Shown: positions 43,946-55,844 of the stretch, in pieces | Layout: the number at the start of each line of letters is the position of its first letter | Numbering within the stretch: position 1 is the stretch's first letter | DNA from: Capitulum mitella | Lineage: Eukaryota; Arthropoda; Thecostraca; Pollicipedomorpha; Pollicipedidae | Assembly: GCA_030062745.1 (NCBI GenBank) | Contig: CP099839.1 | Coordinates: 37,047,293-37,111,292, forward strand | Length of the DNA: 64,000 nucleotides | Reading direction: 5' to 3' | Translations under genes and position numbers: made by a program | Notes under the pieces: model-generated | What the model was told of the DNA's origin: nothing | Database searches by the model: none | The model's input: the letters and a program-made list of their open reading frames with translations, nothing else

Positions 43946-45453
43946 GCGTCGGCTGTCAGCTCATTCCCAGCGTCTGACACGCCAGCAGTGACCCTCGGGC
44001 GGACGCAGTATTTCTGGTCGTTACTGCGGGACCTGCAGAGCGGTAGCTGTACTGACGGCTGACCTCACGTCAGACGTCGATCGACGCTTGGCCTGTGTCC
44101 AGCCACAGCCTCGGCAGCCCGTCCGCGACCGGTACGGTCGTCCTGCCAGTGAAACCGGACTGCTGGCGGAGACGGAAACCTGTGATACGGACGGTGTGGT
44201 GAGGACAGTCACCGTCAGTTTGCTTTCGCACGGTGGCGCTGGGCCTGTCGCCTCGTCTGGGAAACTTGGAGCCTTATCAGTTCTCGGAGAGGTCCTCTGT
44301 TTGAGCGGGCGTCGCGCCTGAGAATAATCAAATGTTTGCCCAGTGACGTGACAGACCTGTCGTAAAATATGGAGCGCCGACTGCCATTGTTCACAGCTGT
44401 CTGGCGATTTAATTGTGTCGTATCTTTCTCCTGGTGCTCATACTTCAATCAAATAGAGCTCGATGTCTTGGGCTGTCGTCACCAGTGTGTTTTAGCGTAA
44501 TACATTTCATAAAAAGTTACCGCAGCTTGTTCTGTGGCACTCTCAAGACACAAAGCGCGTTTTTCCTTGTAGCAGACGTTGCTGACCAACTTCAAAGCCA
44601 CAAAAGGTTTTTGCGATAACCGTACCTGTTTTAGGGCCTTGACCGTATCTTAGTCCGTCGTGCAGTTGTCCCATAAAACCTTTATCAGCGTTGGCAGTTC
44701 GTCAAAGGAATCTTGCAGAGGCCTTTGAACAGCGATAACCACGCGTCTTAGCCCTGTTCTCCGAAACTTCTTTGCTCTGTGCAGAACATGAGGCCGGCAG
44801 CGGGTGTCGGCGATGTCTTCACCCCCGGTTAGGCTGCGTCTCGGGGCCTTCAGCGGTGGACCCGTCTCCTGACATCTTTCGCATAGCCCGGGCCAAGTTC
44901 GACCAACAGCACCAGAGCCACGTCCGGTCGGCAGGCCATCATCGATCACCAGAACGTGCGCTGATCAGTCACCGACAGAACTGCCACTGATGCGAAAATT
45001 AACAACTAGTGTACCCCTGCTGCAACGCCAGTCCGGCGCTAATGCTAAGACGATCCAGGATGGCAAGGGGCTCCAAGGGAAGTGGGTCCAGAAACGTCGT
45101 AAACGCCCGAAATGTTCAGCAACATTCTCTTCGTAAGGCAGATATCTGCAAGCTGGGCTCCCTTTTATGATCCACAATCCTGCAAGCTCTTTGTTTTTCC
45201 CAGGCTGCTTTTTCACACTTGTACGGGGACAAGTGTCCACAACAGCCTTGTCGCACTGTCCCATTACTTAAGGACCTACGAAAACGTGTACACTTGTTAC
45301 AGGCATGCGGACTCAGCTTACAGTGCATCTGGCCTCAGAAGACAAATCGCTAATTCTGAAGGACTCGCTTCGAAAACCCGTGGCGAACAAGTGGCCCTAC
45401 ACAGTTCGGTTTTGACAACGCGGCAGCCAAGTCCACGAAGCACAGCGGACGCA
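43946..45453. other. gene-free stretch between the orphan ORF and EBNA1BP2
   Basis: 3' flanks of two convergent genes. Several short frames exist but none has a domain. No RNA gene or transposon recognised. Confidence 0.45.
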
Positions 45454-45459
45454 TTTATT
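45454..45459 (-). terminator. AATAAA polyadenylation signal of EBNA1BP2
   Basis: tttatt on the plus strand is AATAAA on the gene strand, 36 bases past the EBNA1BP2 stop. It is the only clear signal near that stop. Confidence 0.6.
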
Positions 45460-45494
45460 ACAAACAGCAAGACATAGATGACACGACGCATCAC

Positions 45495-48400
45495 TCATTT
45501 TTTCTTATTCTTTGACTTCATGCTTTGCCTGGCCTGTTTTCCGGGTCGTTTGTTGGGGTTACCCTTGCCCCCGGTCTTCGTGACGTATTTTTTGCCCTTG
45601 CGGCCCTTGCCGTGGACCCAGCTCGTGTCCGAGGTGCTCTCGGCCGTGTTCCGTTTATGGCCCCGCTTCCGGCCACCGAAGCCGAATCGCGCGTTCTTCT
45701 CTTCACGCTTCCGCGAGATCCTGCGAACACGGACAGACATGCCGTCAGGATGACGTCAGGCCTGGAGACGGGCGGCGGATTAGGGGGGAAGGCAGAGGGC
45801 ATCTCCGTCTCCGGTCGAAGTTTAACAGTAACCCAATGGAGTTGCATGGAAAGAAACGAGTTAAAAAATCGGCTCGCTCCCCCATCTCTGGAGAGGCTCC
45901 GCCGCCCCTGCCGGGAGAGACCCATCGGTGAACGGCGTTCCGGCACAGCGTGTTGACGATCGGTAGTAAAGAGAACGTTAAACTATTCTAGGACACGTAC
46001 GGACACTGGAAACGAACAACAGACTCCAATTTTTCAACTACACTACGCATTCTTACGCCAAATTCTCATAAATTGAAGGAGCTCACTGTCAGCATTTCAC
46101 TTAAAACACAATGCAGTGTTAAAATTTTTGCACCATGAGGCAACTTGCAACAGAAAAAAGTAGCTGAATTCACTGTTCTTTCACAACCCCGAAAATCAGT
46201 CAAATCAATGTCATGAAGTGTTGCCAGAACTTCAGCAGATGTGACTCTGTGAAGTGGCTCACAACGTCAATGACAACATATCACAGCAGACTGAACTTCA
46301 CGCTCAAACACATTTACTTAGAAAAGTAAACATAAACATCCTAATCCTAATCCTAATCGAAATGAGAAATGAAAAAAACACCCTGCTAAAAAGTACTGCT
46401 AAATCCCAAAACAATGACAACTCGATGAATATAGTTATATATCCCCTTTATGAAAATGGCATATACAAACGACATACAACGGATGCCTGGCAAAGATTCC
46501 CAGGCAAAATTAAAATTTCATTTTCGGCACCTGCGGTTAGTGAAAACGGAATAAAAAAGAGAACGCAACTGAACTGAAGAGTACCTTTGTATATGGCCAG
46601 TGTGGCAAATGTGTATATGTCAACAGCGAGAACAATGTTTACAGGGTGCACATTCTGATGTAATTGTACAGTTACAGTCTGAACTGAAGGAAACGTCACA
46701 TTACTATTCCGGAATAGGCAGTACACCGATAATCTTGATGTGCGATAAACCACGAAAATAATTAATGGACATTATTACGATGGGGTAGTCGGATGAGCAT
46801 GCAGGGCAGGATTCTCCTTTTATGAAAACAACAGCATTAATTTCATTCGTTCCAAAATTTTGACGGCCAAATGCCTTACGTCTGAAAACTTCGAAACATG
46901 TCCAACAATCTGACCATGCTCCCAGAAGAGAGAATCTAAATCAAGATCGTCCAAGCACGATTACGTACGGTCGTTTGTTTGGTTTATTGCCCTGTCGCGG
47001 TCCTCGCTGATTTGGCTTGGTCTCCTCGTCCCCGTGACCGTCCAGGAAGTCAAGACTCTTCTCCTTGCCCTTTCTGAACTTCTTCACTTTCTCCAGCATC
47101 TCGCGCTTCTCCTTGGCTTTCCGCTGCTGCGCCTCAATCTGGGTCTTCTTGCCCATCTTTTTCAGCTCACGCAACTTACGAGCCTTCTCAGACATCTCCT
47201 TTTGCGTTTTATGGCGAATCAAGAATTTTCTAACCTGTCAAATCAAGGCACTGGTTGTAAAATGAATGAGTCCTTTAAATTAAAAACTTCACCATTCTCA
47301 GGACAGACAAGGCCTGACATATGAAAGCATACGAGCTCAATGCGATCTTCGTCAGTTCTACAACTTTATCGAAAGCTGACCCAGGTCACGCCAGGTGTGA
47401 CCCATATTCACCGTGAAAAATGAACAGCCTATTTTCTCTCGCCAAAGTCAAGAGTACCTACCGCGACACATTAGGCAAACAAAGGATCGAGCATGGCCAG
47501 CGCGGCCAGCACAGGCGACGGCCGCGGACTCGACCCGTCCGCCTGTGCCGGCCCACCGAGCGCCGTCACTGACGCACCTTGTCCATCTGCTCGTCCGACT
47601 TGACCATCTGGGCGAGATAGTCGTCCGGCCGGCGGGTGGGCACGTCCAGAGCCTGGAGCCGCGGCAGACCCTCCAGCACCGCCGCCTGCCGGACCGCCCA
47701 CCGGTCGTCATGGACGTCCGCCACGGGCAGACGCTGACATGATGGCCTCAAGGAGGCACACACGTCACAGTCACAGGCAGGCACACCAGTGACAGTCACT
47801 GCGAGGCATAGACGAGACAGCCACAGGCAGATACTGACAGCAGATCCTACTTTTGATATAAAAATTGGAGAACTCAGCCTTGACAAATGGGAATACATTC
47901 GGGTGAAGTCTCAAAATACCTGAGCTTGTCGATAAAACATGGCCTCTCTTTTGAAGTCGTCTTCCGCCAGCGCATCGTCTGTCTGGTCACCCAGCATTTG
48001 TTCCTGCCGGAACCGAAACAAGCCGCTGATCATTCGGGACAATTTATCGGAACATCGACTGGTTCCGCCACTACGTGCGCCAGCTCCGCCATCGGCTGCT
48101 GCAGTGGAACTGTCGCGTGGCACGCCACACGTGGAACGGCACTCGACACCGCGCCACCTCCAGACGTTCGTCCTAGCAGTCACCTGTCTCTGGTGACTCA
48201 CGAGCCGGTCGGCGGGGTGCAGCTGGTTACAGCGCACCACGCGATCGCAGGGCCCGCGGTCGACACCCGCCAGCTGCACAAAACCCACCAGCCCGCGCAG
48301 ACAAACCGAGGGCGAGGCGCTGCGTCACATGGGCCAATCGGCCACACTCGGCGGTACACATCAAGATTACAAATAAAAACAACGTAAGCCACGTTTCCTC

Positions 48401-51110
48401 CTAGTGGTCTTTAAGACACAAGACATAAGACATCAGACATCGTTAAATACAGTTCAATTCCCGTACAATGCATTTAAAAAAATGCGTTCCTGAAAAAAAA
48501 AAACAAAAAGATATCGGTCAGTACAGCAATGGCATTTTGCACAAATGTGTCATACAGTCTATAAATGCCTAGAACTCGGAGCAAATATAAAGTCACATCC
48601 CTTCATTCTCCCAATCAACATCGGAAGTGCATCTGTTCTTCCAAAATTCCGAGACAAGCAGTAAATAAAAACGGACGTCATACCCTTTCCCATTCGCAAC
48701 GATGAAAAAGGGAACATCATTATCAATACCGTACTTCCAAGGACATCCGTTTCCACACTACGTCCCTTTTTAGATTTGCGTTTATATGATTTATAACTCG
48801 CTGACAACTCCAAACACCACCATTCTCATGCACAGTTCATTCAGAAGTACGCACGTCTCGCTTCAGTTCGGGTGCCAGCCGGGCGGGAACATTGACCAGG
48901 TCCAACCGCTCCAGCCATGGCAGCTTCGAACGAAAGTCCTCCAGCTTTGCAAGCATCTCTTTCTGTAACAGGAAGATGCATCATGGCAAAGGCAAAAATA
49001 AATGCCACGGCGACACAAACGAAAATGCTCAGCACGGGTTACAAACACAATTCAAAACAATACGAAGAGAATTTTTTGGATTTACCTTGGAAACACCTGA
49101 CTTAAAGAGTCATGCAGTTCGTGTTAATATGACGTAATGCACAGAGTACAGGGAGATGGGATGCCGAATTAAGATTTTCATGTTATTTTCTAGGGCACAG
49201 ACTTATCAAACACCATCGCAAAGGATATTAGTTCATTAGTAGAATGATAAAGTAGCATAAAATTAAGAGAGGCCAGCTTCGTTTCTCAATAAATTTGCGA
49301 GTACGTTATTATTCGAAGAATACTCGCATCCCTGTGAGTAGAAAACGCTATAAAGACGTCTATTTCGACTTACTGGCAAACATTCGTCGCGGGATTGCCT
49401 TTCTTTGATGTATTTTATAGCGGTGTTCCGATAACATGAACCAGAAAATTGTTAACACCCATAATAATGTTTGACGCCATTAATGAGCAGTTCCAGTAAT
49501 ACTAACAAGCAACCAAGAACTATCAACACACGACGAAATATCTGGGTTCCATTAATGATTCCACGGTGTTTTTTTCTGCTCGATGACGGCCAAATATCCT
49601 TCGAATAATCAATGATACCTCAGAAAAAGCCCCAGTAACTTTACGTCGCCATTTCATTGCATATTTATGTTGTTTGGCACACCACTTTTCTTTTATGTCG
49701 TTAGCATTACATTTATATAAATATTCCGGCATTTTTAGTGTGCGGAATTGCAAGTTTAAAAGCTCACAGTGCCCCTGATGTCCGCCGCCAGTACTGTGCA
49801 CTTCAAAAATACATGTAAAATAGGCCTAGGAGCAAAAATATTATTCCCGGAACAGCTACGTGGACGACACAACACGCATGCGAACGCAACGCAAATGAAA
49901 ATGTGCAAAATTGAAAGAGCTGAACTATCTTCCACTGAAAACTTGACGATTCGGTGCCCAATGAAAATTAATAGCCTCAGAAAACGGCTAGCCAGCCGAG
50001 CCGTGCTGGCTGCCCAGTTTAATTTCTTATGCTGAGTTTCTCGCCCTACGGGCTCACTCGCAATCAACGCAGGCAATATCAAAACTTCCTCACCTCCTTA
50101 TTAACAAAGGTTTTCACGGGTCTTTCTTTAATGATATTAATCCCAGGCTGAAGTTTGCCAGTTCGGAATGCTTCCTGCAGCTGGAACAGAAGACAAGTAA
50201 TGGGAGTTCAACAACAGTCACTTCAGTATGCATGTCCACATCAAGCATTACAGAAGCACCATATCAGAATAGTCCCAAGCATGGTTAAACCATGCAATAC
50301 ACAAGACTTGCTGAAAATGAATAATGCTGTACATCAATAGGTCCTACAAATGTGAGCAGTGCTACAAATAACCAAGACCATGTAGGATGCAATGATGAGA
50401 GAACATACGGTTTGCTTTCTCCACTGTGCACGCAAGCTCCACTTTTCCACCACTTATTTCTTTGGACTGAACTATTTGAGTTTCATGACTTACTTTCATT
50501 AAAAAAAGACTTATGAGGTCACATTCGAGACCACAATGAATGAGTTGGCTGCACATTTTCCCACAGGGTAACACATCAGAGAAAATCTCTGAAGTCATTC
50601 TCACTGACTGGCATTGCAATGCATCACCCAGAATGACCTGCAAGCTTCAAAACCTTTGGCACAACCAAACTGTTATTTCTACACATTGATATAAATGCCA
50701 ATTCACAAGGTGAAATTAAATGACTCTCGTACTAAAACCTGCAACTGGCGTGGCCGTTGATCGCGTGTTACACAATCGATACCCTTAAACATGATACGTT
50801 GTAGCAACAAACAAAAAACAACCATGATATTATCCAACAGTTCCTTGTGACACTTCCACGAAACCTGCATCTCATGTTGCACTCTGTTTAACTCAAACAT
50901 TTACCTGATCTTTTAGCCAAAGAAGTGAGCATGCTGCAACCCACAAACAAACAAGGAACAGCCAATGTGTAAAAAGACATATAGGACATAATTTTGTCAC
51001 ATAAAAAGTGCTGCCATTTCAAAATCACCAGCACACCTGATTTCAAGCAAGATACTTACCTCCTCATCTGAATCTGGGCCAGATTCGGAATGATAACCTT
51101 CGAATTCCAT
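45495..51110 (-). CDS. EBNA1BP2: EBNA1BP2 (EBP2), ribosome-biogenesis protein
   Basis: Seven minus-strand exons, 51110-51060, 50180-50094, 48962-48855, 48003-47920, 47685-47578, 47234-46969 and 45720-45495 (TGA at 45497-45495), join in frame to 309 residues; the human protein has 306. Diagnostic blocks: acidic start MEFEGYHSESGPDSDEE, LQEAFRTGKLQPGINII (18-34), LPWLERLDL, AEDDFKREAMFYRQAQ ending exon 4, LPRLQALDVPTRRPDDYLAQM, a long Lys/Glu/Arg coiled coil from about 147 to 210, LDFLDG, and a basic nucleolar tail with FGFGGRKRG and NKRPGKQARQSMK. The family acts in the nucleolus in processing 27S pre-rRNA to 25S/28S for the large subunit. First introns are CpG-poor; introns show no other genes. 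The gene is head-to-head with ARIH2 across 4.7 kb. Confidence 0.97.
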
Positions 51111-54100
51111 TCCTTATGATCACTAACCACAGATGGCCTGAAAACACAAACCAATTTAAACATAAACTGTGCTATTAGTCAGCACTGGGAGGCCTGTGAG
51201 TGTCGTACAATGACAGTGACAATATGCATATAAGCTGTTCCAATAATCTCAGACCACTATGATGGCTAGTGGTCAATGGCCTGCTGGCATCTCACAGTGC
51301 TGATACTATCTTTGATGTTTCAAGCAAATCTACCATTCTCACACTTCTACTAAAACTCCCTGTGAACTTCATCAGGAAAACTGCTATATTTGCTGACACC
51401 TCAGTGAAAATAATTGCAGCCTACTATCCTAATGGGTCCAAGCTGACTTCATTATTGGTTCTTAACCTGGTTCTGACTGCAAAGTGCCAAACAGGGCACC
51501 CCTTGGTTTTCCTTGAATAACTTCTGAACTGTTACAGCAAACCCAACCAAAGTTTTAGTAATTGTCTGCCAATAGATTTACATTCTCTGACATAAAAACT
51601 AGTTCCATGATACTTTAGGTCATAGAGATATGACATCACATGTGAGTCTTTGCATGCATGTTTTTGCCTCCTCAGGAGGTTGCACAAACATACTTTATGA
51701 AACACAATTGTATACAAACAGAAACCTTTTGAAAATATGATTCTAAGTAGAAGCAAAAGCTTTATTTACTACTGAATCATTCTCAAACACCCCATGCATC
51801 ACATTCCCTTATCTGAAGCATGACCAATTGGTGTTCATAAAAGGGGCATATCTGCTCATCAGCCCCATTTCTTTGCTCCTGCAGTATTCATGGGTTTCAG
51901 CTTGAAAAGCAATGTACAGTTTTGACCACAAACATTAACATGCTTGCTACCAAAGACGAGGCAAACACATCCATGCGTCCTTGGATAAATTCACAAAACT
52001 GTGACCAGTCAGCAACAACGAATGAGCCAACCTAGCAACCTGCACTTGGCAGGAGAACAACACTCACTTTATGTTTGTTTCTTGTGATTTAGGACGCACA
52101 GCCTCTTGGGCTCAAATGTCCGTGTCTTGAGCCAAGTATTGTGTCTCGTCGGGCTCAGTCGTTTCACCCGCTTTGTGCAGCACACGTGTGTTGTAGTGAT
52201 TGTAACCTCACGTGCATTATTGAAGTTCAGTGAGATGACAAATATGACGGTTATGAGTCAAAGTACATGATAGTAAATGTAAGACATCGATAATGACGTC
52301 AGTACAAAAGTTTGAACAATATTGGTACATCCTTTGACTGCTAAATACCATAAAAAATTTTCCCTTACAGTTTTGCAGAAGCTGATGGTACATATCTCTT
52401 ATATATTCTGATTGAGCCAAAACTGATGTAGCGGTCCATAAGGAAGGTATGGCAACTCCCACATCAACTGTAGATAATTTTGGGCATTTGCTCTGTGGTC
52501 TTGTATGGAAAGAAATAGCCAGTTCAAGCGGTCCTTGCCACACCAGTTTTGAAACCGTTCCTACATCAATGGGGACCAGTATTGTTCGATGACCAGCGGA
52601 ACTTAAATAGGATAAACCAGCTCCTGAGCCAATGTTAGACTCATATTCACGTCATGAGCACTTCTTGGGCAGTTTCCTCCACACTCATAAAGACGGTTTT
52701 GGAATCTTTTACCCATGAGGCATGCTATACCAGCGTCAAAAATTAATCATAGCCCATAAAAAGTAGAAACAGACACAGCAATCGCACAAATGTACGTTTG
52801 AAATACAAATTTCTGTGATGTCATAAGTTGGTACCTCTTATCACTACACCTCTTCATTCTTCAATTCGGCCGAATTTGCCTTGATTTGATTTCGTCCCAC
52901 TACTTTGGTTTCGTCCCGCTTTTGTGGTATACATCGCATCTTGGTGTCTAGCAGAAGTGCACACTGTCAAGTATTTGGCAAGTGGGGCTCTGTGCGGGCG
53001 TCGGTAGAGCTGTTTTAAATAGCTGTAATTAGATTTGTTTGTCAGGCCAAGGATTAGTGCAAGTTGTTCATTATACCATTACCAGGTGCTCACAATTATT
53101 ACGGATTTTCGTTCTTGCTGGGTGCTGAAAGAATACTGAATGACAGTATTATGTAGGGGATAATTTCATCTGGTATATGTGTGGTGTGTTGGCATACATT
53201 ACTTGTCACATTGTTCTGTGATCGATCTTCTCCATGGTATAACAGTGAGTCTGTTTGTGGTATGTTACTGCAGGAAAGGGAGAATTTGGAAGGTTGATTG
53301 GCTAAAAGATGTCATTGTCTTAGCATTGCAATTACTGGGACTTGGAATGGATGCACATTATAGGTAAATGCTCACTGAAATAGACATATTGTCACTGAGT
53401 GCAGAAAATGTTGCTGATGTGAGATGTGGGAAATGAAATGTGACCTTTGCCATCAGACCCTAAGTCTGGTGTATATCAGTTTTGTTGTTTGTTACATAAC
53501 TTTGAAACATGGTTTTAAATGCCAAAGCCTCAGCATCTTTTATCTTTTGACACAGAGGAATGGCAACACATGTGAGACTGGTTATGGTCCATAGTGCTTG
53601 CCATATTTTACAGCATTATTAGTGATTCTTCATGTATACACCACATTGACACATACAGTTCTGTCTAGAAATAACATTTTTTCTGCTACAGCATATCTTT
53701 CTTAAATCATAAAGATGGGCAACCCACCACTGGTTATAATTTCCAAATAGGGATTGTTTAGCCATGGAGCTTGTTTAGCTATTATTTGTGAAATCACATT
53801 TTGCTCTCAGTTCTGGTAGCTTTGTTTACCATTTGATTCTGCACAGATTAACACTGCATCCCTTCCATCCAGGACAAAATTTGTTTTCAGATTGTCTGTG
53901 CTGTGTTGTCTGTGTGAGGCAAATCCTGAATTGTGGTCTGTCTTTTCCAGTCATCATCCTTTGACCCCAAAGTATTTTTTTTTTGGGGGGGGAGAGGGAT
54001 ATTTAAGAGCACTACTGTTTTTGTAGAGGTATAAAGGGACTACTGTTTTTTTTAAGTTCCACCTTTGAACTCTTTCATGATTGGTAAAAGGCTGAATGGT

Positions 54101-55844
54101 AGGTCTAGAGTGATTAACATGGATTGAACTTGTGATTGGTATTGAGTAACTTTCATTTCTCTCTAATGTGAAGCTCAGTAAGTCCATTTGTTTCTTCTAC
54201 TCAACCATTAATTTTTTTATTAGACTCATAGTCTGTGCAGTATTTTGGGGACTACAAATGGCTTTTGGTACCTACATTGTATAGTCACATGTTAAATTCA
54301 CAAATCTTTAGTGGTGCCTAGCCAGTATTAGGGGTGCTGAAGCACTCTCAGGAGATCAGAAAATGATGTCCATATTCCTACTATTGCTTAAATGTTTCCT
54401 GCTTCTGTTTAATATAGATGCCATGAAATGGCATTTTAGTGAATCAATGTCTTTCCATTGCCCACAGCAGCACCTGCATTCAGATGGAAGCTCTGTTCTT
54501 TGTTCCTGGTGTCATAGGATGAATTTATGCAATTATGAGAAACAAACAAATTATGAAGTTAGAAAAAGGCAAAACTTTCAGTCTAGGCATGGCAATGCCA
54601 TTCAGTGCTCACTCATGGAATGCAGGTCTTCTGGTGCCCCTGAGCACAAAACTCAGTTTGTTTTAATGTGCACCAAGATTGCATTGTTTGTAGGTGATGT
54701 GATTTAAAGTCCACTAAAACTTCACAGTACTCAAATTTGGGCTTGGAGTAGGGATGCTGCTGCAGTGCCTCATCTCCACTTATACGTGATATACAGTTGT
54801 CAAAAATGCCCTGACTGTTTAATAGAAGAATGTCAAATTTGCCTTCAATTGGGAAAAGGTGTGGTAGAAAAGGTCTCAGCAGTGATGATGGAAAAGGTCT
54901 CAGCAATGTGAATGGGAGGCTCAAAAAGCCAGGAAGTAGTTTGTCCAGAAGTCCCTAGCAAATATTTTGTTGTGCCTAAATTGCTTTGCTGTGCAAATTA
55001 TAAATATCTGTGTCTGTAACAGCATACCACATGTTGGGTTGTGCTTTAGTTGGAGGGTGTGGTTAGGGGCAATGCTTTGCCCCTTGTGAGTTGCAGTGCC
55101 TTGCCCCTTGTGAGTTGTGGCCTTAAGTGCAAGACTAGTTGTATGTTATCATCACCACCAATATGAGACCATCTCCCAAGATTTATTTCCAACTTTTGAT
55201 GTAAATTAACCCCAGTATGAATTAATATCATATACTGAGGTGGGTTATCCTCAGACTCTCATTGCATCTTTCTTTCTGAGGCCTTCACAGATATATCTGT
55301 AGGTCAAGATTACATCCAAACATTTTTCCTTTTTTTATAAATTTGATTTAAGAGGTTTGTTAGGGTGATGTAGGTTGGTTATTGGGGCTTAGGGGCTCAC
55401 CGACTTAAAGGCCATTTAACGCCCAAGGGTGATGTAGGAGATCAGAGCCTGTGGAGTAAGTTTCTCGGCATCCAGTAACACTAGGACTACATCAGACGTG
55501 CCTGGATCCCAGTGGAATGCAGGTTATCATCGTTTTGCATGCAATTTTAAATTGGCCAGGGCAAGTGTCTCGTCACCTCGGCATAATTTTGCTCTGGCGA
55601 GAGACTTTCCGAGATTTTCCGAAATCTTTCCGAGATGGTTCAATGACAGCAAGATCAGTGAAAGTTCAACACCAAGCAGGAATAACCTGGATCTTGCTGG
55701 GATCCAGGCACATGTCTGCGTGCCACCAAGGCACAGAGCCACCAAAGCAAAAGAGTTCTTTGGTTCCAGAAAGCTGACAAGGTGAAGTAGCAGAGTGAGT
55801 TGCTGAGGGGAGTTGTTGCCGTGTTTTAGGTGCGGTGCTCCAAG
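51111..55844. other. CpG-poor intergenic region between EBNA1BP2 and ARIH2
   Basis: No coding exon or transposon was recognised. CpG is rare across most of the region but returns in small patches at about 52080-52210 and 52860-53010 and again after 55380. These patches are candidate promoters for the divergent gene pair. A ccgtgttttag acceptor at 55819-55829 lies just before the ARIH2 ATG, so a noncoding first exon should lie upstream. A G run at 53981-53992 is simple sequence. Confidence 0.45.

Noticed and set aside
46320-46365. 'cctaatcctaatcctaat' as a second telomere tract
   Set aside because: Only three hexamers (cctaat), a different unit from CCTAA and too short to support.
55498-55785. 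95-codon frame just before ARIH2 as part of the protein
   Set aside because: It is in a different frame, is separated from the ATG by a likely acceptor at 55819-55829, and shows no ariadne similarity. It is more likely leader or intron.
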